Origin: Bradyrhizobium xenonodulans | GTDB taxonomy: Bacteria > Pseudomonadota > Alphaproteobacteria > Rhizobiales > Xanthobacteraceae | Assembly: GCF_027594865.1 (NCBI RefSeq) | Contig: NZ_CP089391.1 | Location: 62,001-126,000 of the forward strand | Direction: 5' to 3' | DNA length: 64,000 nucleotides | In this document: positions 63,064-64,000 of the stretch, one piece after another | Position numbering within the stretch: position 1 is the stretch's first letter | Layout of the letters: every line of letters begins with the position of its first letter | Program-made: the position numbers and the translations under genes | The notes under the pieces: model-generated | What the model was told of the DNA's origin: nothing | Seen by the model: the letters and a program-made list of their open reading frames with translations, nothing else | Databases searched by the model: none

Positions 63064-64000
63064 TCAGGCCGGCTCGGTGTTGCGGGAGCGATCGGACATT
63101 GCGGCGGAAAGGACGTTACCAAGGGCGCTCTGCTTGTCGCGGCGGCGTTGCACCGAGGACGGAATGCGCATGGCTTCGCGGTACTTCGCAACCGTGCGGC
63201 GGGCAATATCAATGCCCGAAGCGCGCAAGCGTTCCACGATGGTGTCGTCCGACAGGATCGCGGCTGGCGCCTCCGAATCGATCAGCTGCTTGATGTGGTG
63301 GCGCACGGCTTCCGCCGAATGCGCCTCGCCGCCGTCGGCCGAGGCGATCGAGGCCGTGAAGAAATATTTCAACTCGAATGTGCCGCGATTTGTCGCCATG
63401 TATTTGTTGGCGGTGACGCGCGACACCGTGGATTCATGCATCTGGATGGCGTCGGCGACGGCCTTCAGATTCAGCGGCCGCAAATGCGCCACGCCGTGGG
63501 TGAAGAAGCCGTCCTGCTGGCGGACGATTTCCGTCGCAACTTTCAGGATGGTGCGGGCGCGCTGGTCGAGCGCGCGCACCAGCCAGGTCGCGTTCTGGAG
63601 CGCGTCGGTGAAATAGGATTTGTCGCCGTCCTTGCCGATCTTCTTCGACAGCTCGGAGTAGTAGGTCTGGTTGACCAGCACGCGCGGCAAGGTGTCGCTG
63701 TTGAGCTCGACATGCCAGCCGCCGTCGGGGCCCGGGCGAACGTAGACGTCGGGCACCATGGTCTGGAGCCGCGCCGAGCCGAACTTCATGCCGGGCTTGG
63801 GATTGAGGCGGCGGATCTCGCCGATCATGTCGGCGATGTCCTCGTCGTCGACGCCGCAGAGCTTGCGCAGGCTCGCAATGTCGCGCTTCGCCAGAAGATC
63901 GAGATGCTCGACGAGCGCCTGCATCGCGGGGTCGTAGCGGTCGAGCTCGCGGAGCTGGATCGCCAGGCATTCGCTCAAATTGCGTGCACAGACGCCGGGC
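63064..64000 (-). CDS. rpoN: RNA polymerase sigma-54 factor (3' part)
   Basis: The window holds the C-terminal 312 or so residues; the 5' part continues beyond base 64000. Seen are the core-binding region (GVCARNLSECLAIQL, LRKLCGVDDEDIADMI, EIRRLNPKPG), the HTH (NLKAVADAIQMHESTVSRV) and the invariant RpoN box ARRTVAKYREAM, which recognises the -24 GG element. Sigma-54 directs nitrogen-fixation, nitrogen-assimilation and other genes; Bradyrhizobium can carry two copies. hpf and ptsN follow. Confidence 0.95.
   Translation of the reverse strand, partial: PGVCARNLSECLAIQLRELDRYDPAMQALVEHLDLLAKRDIASLRKLCGVDDEDIADMIGEIRRLNPKPGMKFGSARLQTMVPDVYVRPGPDGGWHVELNSDTLPRVLVNQTYYSELSKKIGKDGDKSYFTDALQNATWLVRALDQRARTILKVATEIVRQQDGFFTHGVAHLRPLNLKAVADAIQMHESTVSRVTANKYMATNRGTFELKYFFTASIASADGGEAHSAEAVRHHIKQLIDSEAPAAILSDDTIVERLRASGIDIARRTVAKYREAMRIPSSVQRRRDKQSALGNVLSAAMSDRSRNTEPA

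Overview
The window is a contiguous, GC-rich chromosomal segment of an alphaproteobacterium, almost certainly a Bradyrhizobium. The strongest marker is an Irr protein whose heme-regulatory Cys29 and His117-119 fall at the same positions as in B. japonicum Irr. Supporting evidence is a Tyr-type DivL, a fabA-fabB-fabI cluster beside irr, the ubiE-ubiB-coaBC-dut order, a probable ROSE-type heat-shock leader and several families of dispersed palindromic repeats. Nearly all of it is ordinary core genome. I see no prophage, IS transposase or CRISPR array.

Layout. 0-15 kb: the end of a GNAT-like gene, a secreted protein, a GST, fabI/fabB/fabA (minus) divergent from irr, an SH3 protein, a 2-hydroxyacid dehydrogenase, lysR/aldo-keto reductase, a MoeB-like enzyme, a degenerate trypsin-like protein, gamma-glutamyltransferase and an orphan ParA. 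15-33 kb: mutM divergent from a long co-directional run ubiE-ubiB-coaBC-dut-divL-tsaE/amgK-pilZ-murU-addB-addA-trxA, covering ubiquinone and CoA synthesis, dUTP hygiene, cell-cycle signalling, peptidoglycan recycling (AmgK + MurU) and double-strand-break repair. 33-48 kb: a DNA ligase, a phosphoesterase, accD-folC, trpF-trpB-trpA interrupted by a repeat-flanked DUF559 nuclease gene, lapA-ihfB-sppA, and aroA-cmk-rpsA interrupted by a two-gene nucleotidyltransferase cassette. 48-56 kb: a FYDLN protein, tRNA-Ala(GGC), ohrR/ohr, a CaiB/BaiF CoA-transferase and ugpBAEC with a Pho-box-like site. 56-64 kb: hsp20-DUF1150 behind an RpoH-like promoter and a probable RNA thermometer, a TetR-controlled acyl-CoA synthetase/reductase/SDR operon, and ptsN-hpf-rpoN (rpoN runs off the end).

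Most interesting points. (1) CoaBC carries an extra N-terminal ribbon-helix-helix domain like the FitA antitoxin, and two perfect palindromes, one with FitA-type half-sites, lie just upstream; this suggests a toxin-less antitoxin domain used to autoregulate CoA synthesis. (2) A DUF559 (Vsr-like) nuclease gene sits between 47/49-identical 49-bp inverted repeats inside trpBA, with a related gene-less element at 51.1 kb; it looks like a nuclease-carrying REP-type element. (3) A possible toxin-antitoxin-like pair with overlapping frames sits inside the essential aroA-cmk-rpsA operon. (4) hsp20 has a compact RpoH promoter plus ROSE-like hairpin. (5) Several enzymes lack canonical residues: AccD zinc ligands, the aldo-keto reductase His, and the trypsin-like His.

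All assignments come from reading motifs and context; no database search was run.
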